Notes: generated by a model from the letters alone, not told the origin. Shown: positions 8,894-18,353, numbered from the stretch's first letter. The stretch: DNA of 64,000 bases from Thermohahella caldifontis (GCF_041153465.1 NZ_CP154858.1:2976001-3040000), one strand, 5' to 3'. Numbers and translations are program-made.

Positions 8894-10125
8894 ATGATGC
8901 CAACCAGCCGCTGATTCGCGTGAGAAACCTGTTCAAGGTATTCGGCCCGGATCCGCAGTCGGTCATGCCGCGGGTGCATGCCGGTGAGAGCAAGGCAAAG
9001 ATTCTGGAAGAGACCGGGCATACGCTTGGTCTGCGCAATATCAATCTGGATATTCAGCGCGGTGAGATCTTCGTCATCATGGGCTTGTCCGGTTCCGGCA
9101 AGTCCACCCTGATCCGCCATTTCAACCGTCTGATTGACCCGACCGAAGGGCAGATTCTGCTCGATGGCACGGACATCGTGCGGCTCTCCCAGAGTGAGCT
9201 GGAAACCGTGCGCCGTGAGCGCATGGCCATGGTGTTTCAGCGCTTCGGCCTGTTTCCCCATCGTACGGTGCTGGAGAATGCGGGCTATGGTCTGGCTATC
9301 CGCGGTGAGCCCCGGGCAGTCTGGGAAGAACGGGCGCGCCACTGGCTCGAAGTGGTGGGGCTTACCGGCTATGCCGACCAGTACCCCAGGCAGCTCTCGG
9401 GCGGACAGCAGCAGCGCGTGGGGCTGGCCCGGGCGCTCTGTACGGAAACCGATGTGCTGTTGATGGATGAGGCCTTTTCGGCACTGGATCCGCTGATCCG
9501 CAGCGAGATGCAGGATCAGCTGATTGCGCTGCAATCCGAATTGCACAAGACCATTATCTTCATTACACATGATCTGGATGAGGCGTTGCGTCTGGGTGAC
9601 CGGATTGCCATTCTCAAGGATGGCGAGGTGGTACAGATCGGCACACCGGCGGAGATCCTGCTGCATCCGGCTGATGATTATGTCGATGCCTTTGTCCGTG
9701 ATGTGAATCGTGCCCGGGCGTTGACCGTGGAAACGGTAATGAAGCCCCCGGCCCTGCGGATCAACGCGGAAACCATTGGGGAGGCCCTGGCACAGATGCG
9801 CAAGGGCGCCACCGAGTTCGGTTACGTGGTAACCGATGAGGGTTATGTGGGTGTCGTCTGTCAGGAGCGTCTCGAAGAGCTGGCAGAAAAGGAAGGTGAA
9901 GATACCGAACTCGGCCCCGAAGTGCTGGAAGATGTGCCGACTGTCACCGAGGATGCGGTGATTGAAGAAATCATTCCTGAAACCCTCACCAGCGACTATC
10001 CCTTGCCGGTACTGGATGAGGAAGGGCATCTGACCGGACAGGTCTCCCCGGACAGCTTGGTGGAAGTGCTGTCGGACAAGTCCGGGGAACGCCTGTCATC
10101 CGACGATGACAGGAAGTCAGCCTGA
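8890..10125 (+). CDS. proV: Glycine betaine/proline ABC transporter ATPase with C-terminal CBS region
   Basis: A 411-aa ATPase. Walker A GLSGSGKST is at residues 65-73, the Q-loop at QRFGLFPH (117-124), the signature LSGGQQQR at 169-176 and Walker B VLLMDEAFSALD at 189-200. Residues after ~275 form a CBS-type regulatory region (VETVMKPPALRINAETIGEAL), as in OpuAA/ProV, which senses ionic strength in homologues. An acidic stretch rich in Glu/Asp follows, longer than usual, which may suit a salt-adapted host. The gene ends 9 bp inside the 3' end of convergent trpE. Confidence 0.92.
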   Translation: MNDANQPLIRVRNLFKVFGPDPQSVMPRVHAGESKAKILEETGHTLGLRNINLDIQRGEIFVIMGLSGSGKSTLIRHFNRLIDPTEGQILLDGTDIVRLSQSELETVRRERMAMVFQRFGLFPHRTVLENAGYGLAIRGEPRAVWEERARHWLEVVGLTGYADQYPRQLSGGQQQRVGLARALCTETDVLLMDEAFSALDPLIRSEMQDQLIALQSELHKTIIFITHDLDEALRLGDRIAILKDGEVVQIGTPAEILLHPADDYVDAFVRDVNRARALTVETVMKPPALRINAETIGEALAQMRKGATEFGYVVTDEGYVGVVCQERLEELAEKEGEDTELGPEVLEDVPTVTEDAVIEEIIPETLTSDYPLPVLDEEGHLTGQVSPDSLVEVLSDKSGERLSSDDDRKSA

Positions 10126-11589
10126 TCGTCTGAGGCCGTTTTCCGCCAGCGTCAGGGCGCGCAGCAGCGCGCGCCCCTTGTTCAGGGTTTCCTTCCATTC
10201 CAACCGGGGGATGGAGTCGGCCACCACGCCGGCTCCGGCCTGAATGTGGATCTGGCCGTCGCGGATGACTGCCGTGCGGATGGCAATGGCGGTATCCATG
10301 TTGCCCTGGAAGGACAGATAGCCCACGGCACCACCGTAAATCCCGCGCTTGACCGGCTCCAGCTCGTCGATGATTTCCATGGCCCGCACCTTGGGAGCAC
10401 CGCTGAGTGTGCCGGCGGGCAGGGTGGCCTTGAGGGCATCCATGGCACTGACACCGGGCCTGAGCTGTCCCTTCACATTGGAGACGATGTGCATGACGTG
10501 GGAGTAGCGCTCGATGATCATCTGATCCGTGACCCTTACCGTACCCGTTTCACTGACCCGGCCCACGTCGTTGCGGCCGAGGTCGATGAGCATCAGGTGT
10601 TCGGCAATTTCCTTGGGATCGGCCAGCAGTTCGGCTTCCAGTGCCCGGTCTTCCTCCTCGGTACGGCCCCGGCGGCGTGTACCGGCGATGGGGCGCACGG
10701 TCAGCACATTGTCTTCCACGTGGGCCAGGATCTCGGGTGACGAGCCGACCACGTGAAAGTCCCTGAAATCGAAACAGTACATGTAGGGCGAGGGATTGAG
10801 GCAGCGCAGGGCCCGGTAGAACGTCATGGGCGCCACGGCACAGGGTGCGCTCAGGCGCTGGGAGATGACGCACTGCATCAGGTCACCGGCAAGAATGTAA
10901 TCGCGGATTTTCTCCACCGCCGCCTCGAAGGCATCCTGGCCGAACGATGAGACAAACGCGGATTCCGGCGTCGGGGGCAGCTGTGGCGGATGCACCATGT
11001 CGTCCGGCACCGGTGCGCGCAGGCGGGCTTCCAGCACATCCAGGGCCGCTTTTGCCTCGGCCATGGCATGGGGGGCGTCCGGATCCACGTGCGTGATCAG
11101 CAGCATGGTGCCCGAGAGGTTGTCGAAGACCACCAGTTGTTCGGAAACCAGCAGCAGGATATCCGGCGTCCCGAGAGTATCCGGCGGGCAGGTATCCTTC
11201 AGTCTGGGTTCCACGTAGCGCACGGTGTCATAACCGAAATAGCCCACCAGTCCGCCGCAGAAGCGGGGCAGGGGGCGGTCGGATGTCACTTCGTAGGCAC
11301 TGTGAAAACGGGCAATCCAGTCCAGCGGGTCAGCGGTTTCAAGGGTTTCCACGCAGGCGTCGCCCACGAAACGCCTGAGTGTCGTGCCCCGCACCTCCAG
11401 ACGCTCCCGGCAGGGCAGACCGATGATGGAGTACCGGCCCCACTTGTCTCCGCCCTCCACCGATTCCAGCAGATAACTCCACGGACCGCTGGCCAGCTTC
11501 AGGTAGGTGGTCAGGGGCGTGTCCAGGTCTGCCATGATTTCCCGGATGACGGGAACCCGGCGACGGAGGGGGAGGGAGGTGTCTGTCAT
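10117..11589 (-). CDS. trpE: Anthranilate synthase component I
   Basis: A 490-aa chorismate-utilising enzyme that makes anthranilate with TrpG. The N-terminal half contains LLESVEGGDKWGRYSIIG, where LLES is the Trp feedback site in relatives. The catalytic half has AGTRRRGRTEEED, HLMLIDLGRNDVGRV, PAGTLSGAPKVRAMEII and GAGVVADSIPRLEWKET. It overlaps gph by 4 bp in an rpe-gph-trpE operon, the order known from pseudomonads and relatives. No leader peptide or attenuator is visible directly upstream. Confidence 0.96.
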   Translation of the reverse strand: MTDTSLPLRRRVPVIREIMADLDTPLTTYLKLASGPWSYLLESVEGGDKWGRYSIIGLPCRERLEVRGTTLRRFVGDACVETLETADPLDWIARFHSAYEVTSDRPLPRFCGGLVGYFGYDTVRYVEPRLKDTCPPDTLGTPDILLLVSEQLVVFDNLSGTMLLITHVDPDAPHAMAEAKAALDVLEARLRAPVPDDMVHPPQLPPTPESAFVSSFGQDAFEAAVEKIRDYILAGDLMQCVISQRLSAPCAVAPMTFYRALRCLNPSPYMYCFDFRDFHVVGSSPEILAHVEDNVLTVRPIAGTRRRGRTEEEDRALEAELLADPKEIAEHLMLIDLGRNDVGRVSETGTVRVTDQMIIERYSHVMHIVSNVKGQLRPGVSAMDALKATLPAGTLSGAPKVRAMEIIDELEPVKRGIYGGAVGYLSFQGNMDTAIAIRTAVIRDGQIHIQAGAGVVADSIPRLEWKETLNKGRALLRALTLAENGLRRSG

Positions 11590-12283
11590 GTGCCGTCCAA
11601 AGCCTCTTGGTTCAACAGGGTGAGCAGAAAGTCATGAGTCAGGTGATCCAGCCGGTCCACCAGATGATCCGGTCCTGCAGCGGCCACCGGTTCACCATGA
11701 TTGTAGCCATAGGGAACGGCGATCACCGGCAGGCCGGCATTGCGGGCAGCACGAACGTCCGTGACCGAGTCACCGACCATGATGGCTCGCCGTGCCGGTA
11801 CGCCAAGTTGTTTGCAGGCGGTCAGCAGCGGAGCGGGATCCGGCTTGCGCACGGGCAGTGTATCACCGCCGATGATGCCGGAGAAGTACGGGGCCAGACC
11901 GGTTTGCGTCAGGATGGGGCCGACAAAGCGTTCCGGCTTGTTGGTGACAACAGCCAGGTGCCAGTGCGGTGCAACCGACTCCAGAAAGGGGATGACACCG
12001 GGGAAGACACGTGTGTCGGTGTGCCGGCTTGCCCCGTATGCGTCCATGAATCCGGCCAGGGCCTGATTCAGCAGGGCTTCATCCGGTGCATGGCCCAGTG
12101 CCCATGCGAGTGCCCTCTCTACCAGCTTTGCCGCACCATTGCCCACCCATTCCCGGGTGCGGGATTCGCCTGCCGGGGCAGGCCAAGCCGGCCAAGTGCC
12201 GTGTCCAGCGCCTGCGCGAGGTCGGGCACGCTGTCCACCAGCGTGCCATCCAGATCAAAGAGCAGGGCCCCGGCAGGACTCAT
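11586..12283 (-). CDS. gph: Phosphoglycolate phosphatase, frameshifted in this sequence
   Basis: A HAD-superfamily phosphatase that removes 2-phosphoglycolate. The true start is the ATG at 12283, which overlaps the rpe stop (ATGA) and gives MSPAGALLFDLDGTLVDSVP, containing the DxDGT nucleophile motif. The frame breaks near LGLP: bases 12175-12178 show GGGG (CCCC on the coding strand). One extra C would restore LPPAGESRTREWVGNGAAKLVE and join the remaining 186 residues, which hold VVTNKPERF, GGDTLPVRKPDPAPLL and the acidic motif MVGDSVTDVRAA. Without that base the open part starts at 12146 and lacks the nucleophile. Sequencing error is more likely than a pseudogene, because the rest of the frame and both overlaps are intact. 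Confidence 0.88.
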
Positions 12284-12957
12284 TGGCCCCGCACGGCGGC
12301 AATGCGTGCCTTCATTTCGGTGATGGTGGCGGCATAGTCACCGGCGTTGAAGATGGCGCTGCCGGCCACAAAGGTATCGGCGCCGGCTGCGGCAATGTCC
12401 GCAATGTTGTCGAGGTTGACGCCGCCGTCGATTTCCAGTCGGATTTCCCGGCCGCTGGCCTCAATGCGCTGCCGGGCAAGGCGCAGTTTTTCCAGGGCTG
12501 ACGGAATGAACTTCTGGCCGCCGAAACCGGGGTTCACGCTCATCAGCAGAATCATGTCCAGCTTGTCCATCACGTGATCCAGCACGTTCAGGGGGGTGGC
12601 CGGGTTGAGTACCAGGCCGGCCTTGCAGCCCAGATCCCGGATCAGTTGCAGGGAGCGGTCCACATGCAGGCTGGCTTCCGGGTGGAACGTAATGTAGGTG
12701 GCACCGGCGTCGGCAAACATGCGGATCATGTCATCCACCGGCTGAACCATCAGGTGCACGTCGATGGGTGCGGTGATGCCGTAATTGCGCAGGGCCTTGC
12801 AGACCATGGGGCCGATGGTCAGATTGGGGACATAGTGATTGTCCATGACATCGAAATGCACGATGTCGGCACCGGCGGCCAGCACCGCATCCACTTCCTC
12901 GCCCAGCCGGGCAAAGTCTGCAGACAGGATGGACGGGGCGATCAGGGGTGTGAGCAT
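12280..12957 (-). CDS. rpe: Ribulose-phosphate 3-epimerase
   Basis: A 225-aa TIM barrel that interconverts Ru5P and Xu5P. It has IAPSILSADFARLGEEV at the start, HFDVMDNHYVPNLTIGP (metal ligands), DVHLMVQPVD, MSVNPGFGGQKFIPSAL and EIDGGVN. It is the first gene of rpe-gph-trpE and is coupled to gph by a 4-bp overlap. Confidence 0.96.
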   Translation of the reverse strand: MLTPLIAPSILSADFARLGEEVDAVLAAGADIVHFDVMDNHYVPNLTIGPMVCKALRNYGITAPIDVHLMVQPVDDMIRMFADAGATYITFHPEASLHVDRSLQLIRDLGCKAGLVLNPATPLNVLDHVMDKLDMILLMSVNPGFGGQKFIPSALEKLRLARQRIEASGREIRLEIDGGVNLDNIADIAAAGADTFVAGSAIFNAGDYAATITEMKARIAAVRGQ

Positions 12958-13028
12958 GACGTCTCCACGCAGTTGGATATCGAAGCGGGGATTTTACCTG
13001 CTTGGCGACGCCCTGTCAGGTCATGGTG

Positions 13029-15071
13029 TCACGATGGCAAAGTTCCCCCCGGTTTGTCCAGCAGACTGAAGAAGCGGATCAGGGCCAGGACGCTGCCTTC
13101 CGTGCGCAGTTCGTCACCCGGAATGAGGCGCTTGAGACTGGCGTTGCCGATCAGGATGTCCACGAAGAGCTCCCGGGTCAGATGCAGGGTGGCATCGGCT
13201 TCGGCAGAGAGATCGTCAGGCTCGGGCTGCAGGACCGCATTGTCCACGCGAAGGAGCCAGGACTGGTTCAGGTCCGTCAGATGGAGCCGGATGCGCAGCT
13301 GCACACCCTCCGCCCTGGGGCCATTCAGGCTGGCGGCCAGGGTATCCAGAAAACGTTCCGGTGGCGTGTGCATCAGCACGTTTTTCATGGCCGTCTTGTC
13401 CAGCCCCTTGTCGGGTGCACCATGACGCAGTTCCCAGGCCGCGGTCAGGTATTCATCGCGCCAGGGGCCGGATTCGGAGAGGTAGCCCAGCTGATCATAA
13501 ACCCGCGCCAGCAGGGCGCGGGCATCCCGGTTGTCCGGTTCGGCAAGGACGGCCTGATTGAGCAGCTGGGCCAGCCAGCGATATTCCCGGTGTGCCGTTT
13601 CGGGCGAGGCTTCTGCAACCGCATCGAAGCGGGCCCGGGCATGGTCAACGACCTTTGCAACGCCGCCCATGAGCGCCAGAGTGCGTCGGGCAGCTTCCGT
13701 TTCCGGCAGGGGGTCGAGTTCGGCAGGGTTGCCGTTGTACCAGCCCATGTAGCGCTGATAAACCGCCCGGGCATTATGTTTTACGGTGCCATAGTAACCA
13801 TGATTGTAGGCTGGCATGCTCAGACTTTCCGGCAGCCTGAGCTGGTCGGCGATCTCGGACGGGGTGAAGCCGGCGTTGATCAGGCGAATGGTCTGATCGT
13901 GGATGTAGCGGTAAAGATCGCTTTGCTTGCGCAGAAAGGACTGAACGGCGGCCTGACCGCGGATGGGCCAGTGATGACTGCCGAAATAGACCGTGGCATC
14001 ACCAAATAGGGTGCGGGCCTGGTCAATGTAACGGCTCCACTGCAGGGCATCGCGTACCTTGGCACCTCTGAGCGTGTACAGGTTGTGCAGGGTATGCGAT
14101 ACCACTTCGGCACCGCAGAAGGCCTTGCGATCCGGGAGATAGAAGGTGAACTCCGCCGGGGCTTCGGCGCCGGGGGTGAACTGAAAGACAAAGGGCACGC
14201 CGTCAAGGGTCAGCGTTTGCGGGGTGTGATCAATCCACTCGGTGGGCGTGACGATGCCGTGCGTTCCCAGTGCCGGGGCCTTGCCCAGACCGGAATCCAC
14301 ATGCCCGCGAGGCGAGCGGGGCAGGCGGGTCCCATACATGTACATGGCGCGCCGGCTCATGGCCGGGCCGGTGAGCACGTTCTCGGATGTGGCCTCCTCC
14401 AGAAAACCCTTCGGGGCGATCACCCGAACCGCTTTCCGTTCGGCAGCGGACATGAACGACAGGACGCCGTCGATACCGCCGAAGTGGTCAATGTGACTGT
14501 GCGTGAACAGAATCGCCCGGATAGGCTGGCGGCCCAGATGCTGACGGGCAAACGTCAGTGCGGCGCGGGCGGTTTCCGCCGAGGTCAGCACATCCACCAC
14601 GATCCAGCCGGTCTGCCCCTGGATGAGGGTCATGTTGGCCAGGTCAAAGCCGCGTAACTGATAAATCCCGTCCGTGACCTTGTAGAGACCTGCCCGGCTG
14701 TTGAGGCGGGCCTGACGCCAGAGGCCGGGATGAACGCTGTCCGGGGCGGCGTCGGTCCCGGCAAGAAAGTCATAGTCATCCAGTGACCAGATGGGGGAAC
14801 CCTCGGGGCCGGTGACGGTCAGATGTGTTGCGGCGGCGATCAGACCATCCTCCTCCGGTTCCGTCCCGGATTGTTTCGGGTCATGCGGTTGCGGACGCAT
14901 TTGGCGATTGGCGGCTGCCGTCGCCGGGGTAGGGGCGGTAAAGCCGGCGGCGTCCGCATCGGGCGAGCGGGGCAGGGATGTGGTGCAACTGCTGAACAGG
15001 GCAGCACCGAGGAGAATCAGCCCCCCGTACCAGCCGGTGGCGGCAAAGTGCTTTCTGGCCATGACGGTCAT
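13029..15071 (-). CDS. Alkylsulfatase-like MBL-fold lipoprotein
   Basis: A 680-aa protein related to SdsA1/linear alkylsulfatases. The N-terminus has a lipobox (LLGAALFSSC), so it is probably anchored to a membrane. The metallo-beta-lactamase core begins near residue 130 and carries HSHIDHFGGIDG (Zn ligands), a later AEFTFYLPDRKAFCGAEVVSHTLHN and GSHHWPIRG. Then come an alkylsulfatase dimerisation domain with YHGYYG-like HGYYGTVKHNARA, and a C-terminal SCP2-like sterol-carrier region. Homologues cleave long-chain primary alkyl sulfates such as SDS. The true substrate here is unproven. It is monocistronic and divergent from the EamA remnant. Confidence 0.85.
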   Translation of the reverse strand: MTVMARKHFAATGWYGGLILLGAALFSSCTTSLPRSPDADAAGFTAPTPATAAANRQMRPQPHDPKQSGTEPEEDGLIAAATHLTVTGPEGSPIWSLDDYDFLAGTDAAPDSVHPGLWRQARLNSRAGLYKVTDGIYQLRGFDLANMTLIQGQTGWIVVDVLTSAETARAALTFARQHLGRQPIRAILFTHSHIDHFGGIDGVLSFMSAAERKAVRVIAPKGFLEEATSENVLTGPAMSRRAMYMYGTRLPRSPRGHVDSGLGKAPALGTHGIVTPTEWIDHTPQTLTLDGVPFVFQFTPGAEAPAEFTFYLPDRKAFCGAEVVSHTLHNLYTLRGAKVRDALQWSRYIDQARTLFGDATVYFGSHHWPIRGQAAVQSFLRKQSDLYRYIHDQTIRLINAGFTPSEIADQLRLPESLSMPAYNHGYYGTVKHNARAVYQRYMGWYNGNPAELDPLPETEAARRTLALMGGVAKVVDHARARFDAVAEASPETAHREYRWLAQLLNQAVLAEPDNRDARALLARVYDQLGYLSESGPWRDEYLTAAWELRHGAPDKGLDKTAMKNVLMHTPPERFLDTLAASLNGPRAEGVQLRIRLHLTDLNQSWLLRVDNAVLQPEPDDLSAEADATLHLTRELFVDILIGNASLKRLIPGDELRTEGSVLALIRFFSLLDKPGGTLPS

Positions 15072-15164
15072 CCGTTATTGTTGTTTTCCGTGCTCAGCCT
15101 AAGGTCATGGCTGAGTGAAATCAATCCTGTGTCCGCCAGGCCGGTCCGGAGAAAAGGAGCGTTC

Positions 15165-15514
15165 ATGCCCTGGAGAATGGTGATGCTGACGACCCTGGCC
15201 ATGCTGGCCTTTGCCGGCAACTCGTTGCTGGCGCGTGCGGCACTGAAAATGACGGTGCTGGATCCGGCCAGCTTCACAACGCTGCGCCTGGCCTCCGGTG
15301 CGCTGGCCTCGGGGCTCGGCTACGCCCTCTGGTATGCCGTGTTGCCCGCCATGCGGCCGTTCCAGGCCGCCAGCGTGCAACTCACGGTACCGGTCCTGGC
15401 GGCATTGGGGGGATTCTGCTCCTGAATGAGCCGTTGACGGTGAGACTGGTGGTGGCCTCCGCGGCCGTACTGACCGGGATCTGGATGGTGATCCGGCGCA
15501 AGGCTGCCGTTTGA
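15165..15514 (+). pseudogene. EamA-type transporter remnant with internal deletion and frameshift
   Basis: The start is sound (AAGGAG, then ATG 15165), and the first ~48 residues look like the beginning of a ~280-aa EamA/DMT exporter (AGNSLLARAAL, DPASFTTLRLASGAL). The protein then jumps to what is normally the last third (ASGLGYALWYAVLP, AASVQLTVPVLAALGG). Roughly 150-180 residues, about six membrane helices, are missing. A second fault lies at the G6 run 15407-15412: one more G would continue the frame as GGILLLNEPLTVRLV to TGA 15512-15514. The joint at 15290-15315 falls in SGALASG, a motif plausible in both lost flanks, so deletion between short repeats is likely. Not expected to transport anything. 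Confidence 0.8.
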
Positions 15515-15581
15515 GGCGTCAACTGGCCCTGAAGTTGCTAGACTGTTAGCAGGATCGGATAGGGCGAGGTGTTGCCGGGGC

Positions 15582-16880
15582 ATGGGGATTCGGAATGTGG
15601 CGAAGCGAAGCGGGCAGGGGCTGAGGTGGTGGATCGCGCTAGCGACAGTGCTCGGAAGTCTGTGGGGCGCACCTCTGCAGGCGGAGGAGACACCAGCTCA
15701 GCCCCAGCCCGAAGCTGCAGGCGGTGCGGCCGAGGGTGACGGGACGCAAGCTGCGGATCAGGGCGCGGAGACAGGCGCTGATGAGGAGCCGGCGAGTGAG
15801 GACGGCGGAACGGCAGCTCCCGTGGTGCATCCGCGTCCCGGCTACGATGTGCCCAGAGCCATGGTGAATCCCGAGTGGAATCTGCTGGAAGGGCTGGCCC
15901 GTGAAGTACGGGGTGGTGAGTTTGTCCGGCTGGGACAGGACGGGCCGGCGGCCCCGGCCCTGTACTGGCCTGCGGTGGCGGAAAAGAATGAAGGCGGTGC
16001 GTTGATACTGGTTCCGGTGGGCGAGGGCTGGACGGTTCAGGGGCTGACCGCCCGGTTGGCGGCACGATTGCCCGAAGCCGGCTGGCACGCTCTGATGGTG
16101 GGCCTGGCGGATCCGGTGCCGGCCATTCCGGACCGGGTTCTGCCGGCCAAGGTGGCGATCCGCCCCAAACCGGCGGACTCGGAGGCAGAAGAGGATGCTG
16201 CAGATGAAGCGGATGGGAGCACTGCTTCGGATGAAACGGCGAACAACGCCCCGGCACAAGAGGATAGTGCGAGCGGATCACAGCCGGAAACCGGGGATGG
16301 AGAACAGCCCGCGGCGGACAAGGCCGTGGACATTGATGTGGCCAAGGGTGAAGGTCCGGCCGCCGAAGGTGCTGTACCTGACGCCAGTCCGGCCCCGGCA
16401 GACGGCGCCGTTGCCAAGCCTGTTGCCAAGTCACCGGACAACGCGGCGCGCCTCGCCCTGGCGTTTGATGAACTCCTGCGCCGCGGGCTGGCCAATACGG
16501 CAGTCATCGCCCTGGATACGGGGGTACCGGCCGCGCTGGCCGGACTGGCGGCCCGCCCGGAGATTCCCGAGCGCGGCCTGGTTCTGGTGCTGGTCAATGC
16601 CCGGTTTGCGGACTGGCAACGCTGGACTCGAAAGCAGCCTCAGCTCAGCCGTCTGGCCGTGCTGGATATCTATGACCGGGACCGGTCCGAGCTGGTGGCA
16701 CAGGCCCGCCTGCGCCAGCAGAGTGCCCGCCGGCTGAAGTTCGCAAGGTATGATGTCTATCCCATGAGCGCGCCCGGTCTGGGACGAGGCAGTGAGCGAC
16801 TGGCCCGCAAGGTGACCCGGTGGCTGCTGGAAGTGGCACCGGGGGAGGACCGGATCCTTAATGATTCAGGTGGCGCTTGA
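15582..16880 (+). CDS. DUF3530 family secreted protein
   Basis: A 432-aa protein with an N-terminal signal peptide (cleavage near QAEE, residue ~35) and a long low-complexity, Ala/Glu/Asp/Pro-rich linker at about 35-75 and again near 195-280. The conserved part resembles DUF3530, an alpha/beta-hydrolase-like family (EGWTVQGLTARLAARLPEAGWHALMVGL; ARLALAFDELLRRG; NTAVIALDTGVPAAL). No clear catalytic Ser-His pair could be confirmed by eye. Its last 23 bp overlap the 3' end of convergent djlA. Function unknown. Confidence 0.7.
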   Translation: MGIRNVAKRSGQGLRWWIALATVLGSLWGAPLQAEETPAQPQPEAAGGAAEGDGTQAADQGAETGADEEPASEDGGTAAPVVHPRPGYDVPRAMVNPEWNLLEGLAREVRGGEFVRLGQDGPAAPALYWPAVAEKNEGGALILVPVGEGWTVQGLTARLAARLPEAGWHALMVGLADPVPAIPDRVLPAKVAIRPKPADSEAEEDAADEADGSTASDETANNAPAQEDSASGSQPETGDGEQPAADKAVDIDVAKGEGPAAEGAVPDASPAPADGAVAKPVAKSPDNAARLALAFDELLRRGLANTAVIALDTGVPAALAGLAARPEIPERGLVLVLVNARFADWQRWTRKQPQLSRLAVLDIYDRDRSELVAQARLRQQSARRLKFARYDVYPMSAPGLGRGSERLARKVTRWLLEVAPGEDRILNDSGGA

Positions 16881-17613
16881 GCCGGGCATAGGCTTGCTGA
16901 ATGGCCTGGGCCTGCTGCTTGTAGCGGGCTTCTGCAGCCGGATCGCTCTGGTGTGCCCACTTGTCAGGATGGTAACGGCTCATCAGGCGCCGATAGGCCT
17001 GCCGCACTTCTGCAAAACTGGCTCCCGGTGGCAGTTCCAGCGTCCGGTAGGCCGTATCCAGATCGCTCTCGGGATGATCCTGTTCGAAATGGGCCCGCAC
17101 GGTGGTTTCCCACTGGCGGAACACGGCAGCGGGAATATGAAAGGCCCTGCGCATGCGTTCCAGCTTGTCGCGCTGGCGTGCGTCCGGGTTGCCCTGCAGC
17201 CATGCGGCCTGCAGCAGCGCAAAGGCAATCAGTCCGAGCGCCTCGGGATCGGCCGCGTGCCGGCGGTAAAGGTTACGGATACAGCCGTCAAACTGCGCCG
17301 GATCCGCAACGCCCCGGTCATAGGCGCCGAGCCCGGCCAGAACGTCCGCCTCGCTCAACCGGGCATGATGGCCCAGGTGCCGGATCAGGGATTCGGCCAC
17401 CGCTGGCGGAAGCTGACCTTCGGTGAGCGCACCCAGCGCAGTGCACAGGGTGTCGCTGTCGAGTGGGCGTGAGCCGAGGTGAATCCGGATGTCCGGCAGC
17501 AGTTGCTCGAACCAGCGCTGCCAGCGATCGCCCCAGTAGCCACCGATCAGGGCCCCGATGGGGCCGCCGGTCATGAACCCCCAGAATGCCCCCCACTGAT
17601 AACCTGTACGCAT
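16858..17613 (-). CDS. djlA: DjlA-like membrane-anchored DnaJ co-chaperone
   Basis: A 251-aa protein. A glycine-rich N-terminal membrane segment (GAFWGFMTGGPIGALIGGYWGDR) is followed by a TerB-like helical domain, and a C-terminal J domain from about residue 185 has the essential HPD in RLMSRYHPDKW. This is the DjlA layout, which stimulates DnaK ATPase at the inner membrane. It lies 38 bp after murU as the last gene of the patatin-amgK-murU-djlA unit. Confidence 0.88.
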   Translation of the reverse strand: MRTGYQWGAFWGFMTGGPIGALIGGYWGDRWQRWFEQLLPDIRIHLGSRPLDSDTLCTALGALTEGQLPPAVAESLIRHLGHHARLSEADVLAGLGAYDRGVADPAQFDGCIRNLYRRHAADPEALGLIAFALLQAAWLQGNPDARQRDKLERMRRAFHIPAAVFRQWETTVRAHFEQDHPESDLDTAYRTLELPPGASFAEVRQAYRRLMSRYHPDKWAHQSDPAAEARYKQQAQAIQQAYARLKRHLNH

Positions 17614-17651
17614 GGTGTTTTCCCTTGTGAGCGGGTCTGTGCCGGTTCAGT

Positions 17652-18353
17652 TTAACATGCCGGGTGTGGCGGTAAAGTATCGCTCTCGCCACGCAACCAC
17701 CGGTCCAGCCAGTCGAGCCGCGCAGGGATGCCGATGTCGTACCAGTGGCCGGTGTAGTGTTCACCGAAGGCGGTGCCGGCACGGATGGCCTCCCGGATGA
17801 CCGGTGCCAGCGGCCAGGGACCCTGTGGGAGTGCCTCGAACAGCCGCCGGTGATACACCCCCATGCCGGTGTAGGTCAGCATGGGCGTGCCCCGGAACTG
17901 CACCCGTCCGTCCGCATCCAGGGCAAAGTCCCCGGCCGGGTGATGGCCCGGGTTGTCGGCCAGCACCAGCCAGGCGTCTCTGATCGTTTTTTCGCGCAGC
18001 TGGCCGAACGGGTAGTCCGTCCAGATATCGCCGTTGATGACGGCAAAGTATTCGCGATCCAGCAGCGGCAGGGCCTTGCGGATACCCCCTGCGGTTTCCA
18101 GCGGTTCGCCTTCCGGGGAGTACAGGAGGGTCACGCCCCAGCGCTCGCCCTTGCCCAGTGCGGCTTCCAGCTGATCGCCCAGCCAGGCGTGATTGATGAC
18201 CAGGCGGTTGAATCCGGCTTCTGCCAGCCGTTCGATAAGGTGTTCGATCAGGGGCTTGCCACCGGCCTGAAGCAGGGGCTTGGGGGTGTGCTCGGTCAGC
18301 GGGCGCATGCGGGTGCCGAGTCCCGCAGCAAGAATCATGGCGGTATCCATCAT
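17652..18353 (-). CDS. murU: N-acetylmuramate 1-phosphate uridylyltransferase
   Basis: A 233-aa nucleotidyltransferase. It has the N-terminal signature MILAAGLGTRMRPLTEHTPKPLL, an NHAWLGDQLEAAL region and INGDIWTDYPF (metal-binding Asp). Together with AmgK it makes UDP-MurNAc directly from recycled MurNAc, bypassing MurA (the pathway known from Pseudomonas, which gives fosfomycin tolerance). The 4-bp overlap with amgK and the position next to lptD match the pseudomonad order. Confidence 0.9.
   Translation of the reverse strand: MMDTAMILAAGLGTRMRPLTEHTPKPLLQAGGKPLIEHLIERLAEAGFNRLVINHAWLGDQLEAALGKGERWGVTLLYSPEGEPLETAGGIRKALPLLDREYFAVINGDIWTDYPFGQLREKTIRDAWLVLADNPGHHPAGDFALDADGRVQFRGTPMLTYTGMGVYHRRLFEALPQGPWPLAPVIREAIRAGTAFGEHYTGHWYDIGIPARLDWLDRWLRGESDTLPPHPAC

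Noticed and set aside
10117..11589. TrpL-type attenuator before trpE
   Set aside because: trpE starts inside the gph stop codon, so there is no room for a leader. None was seen before rpe either.
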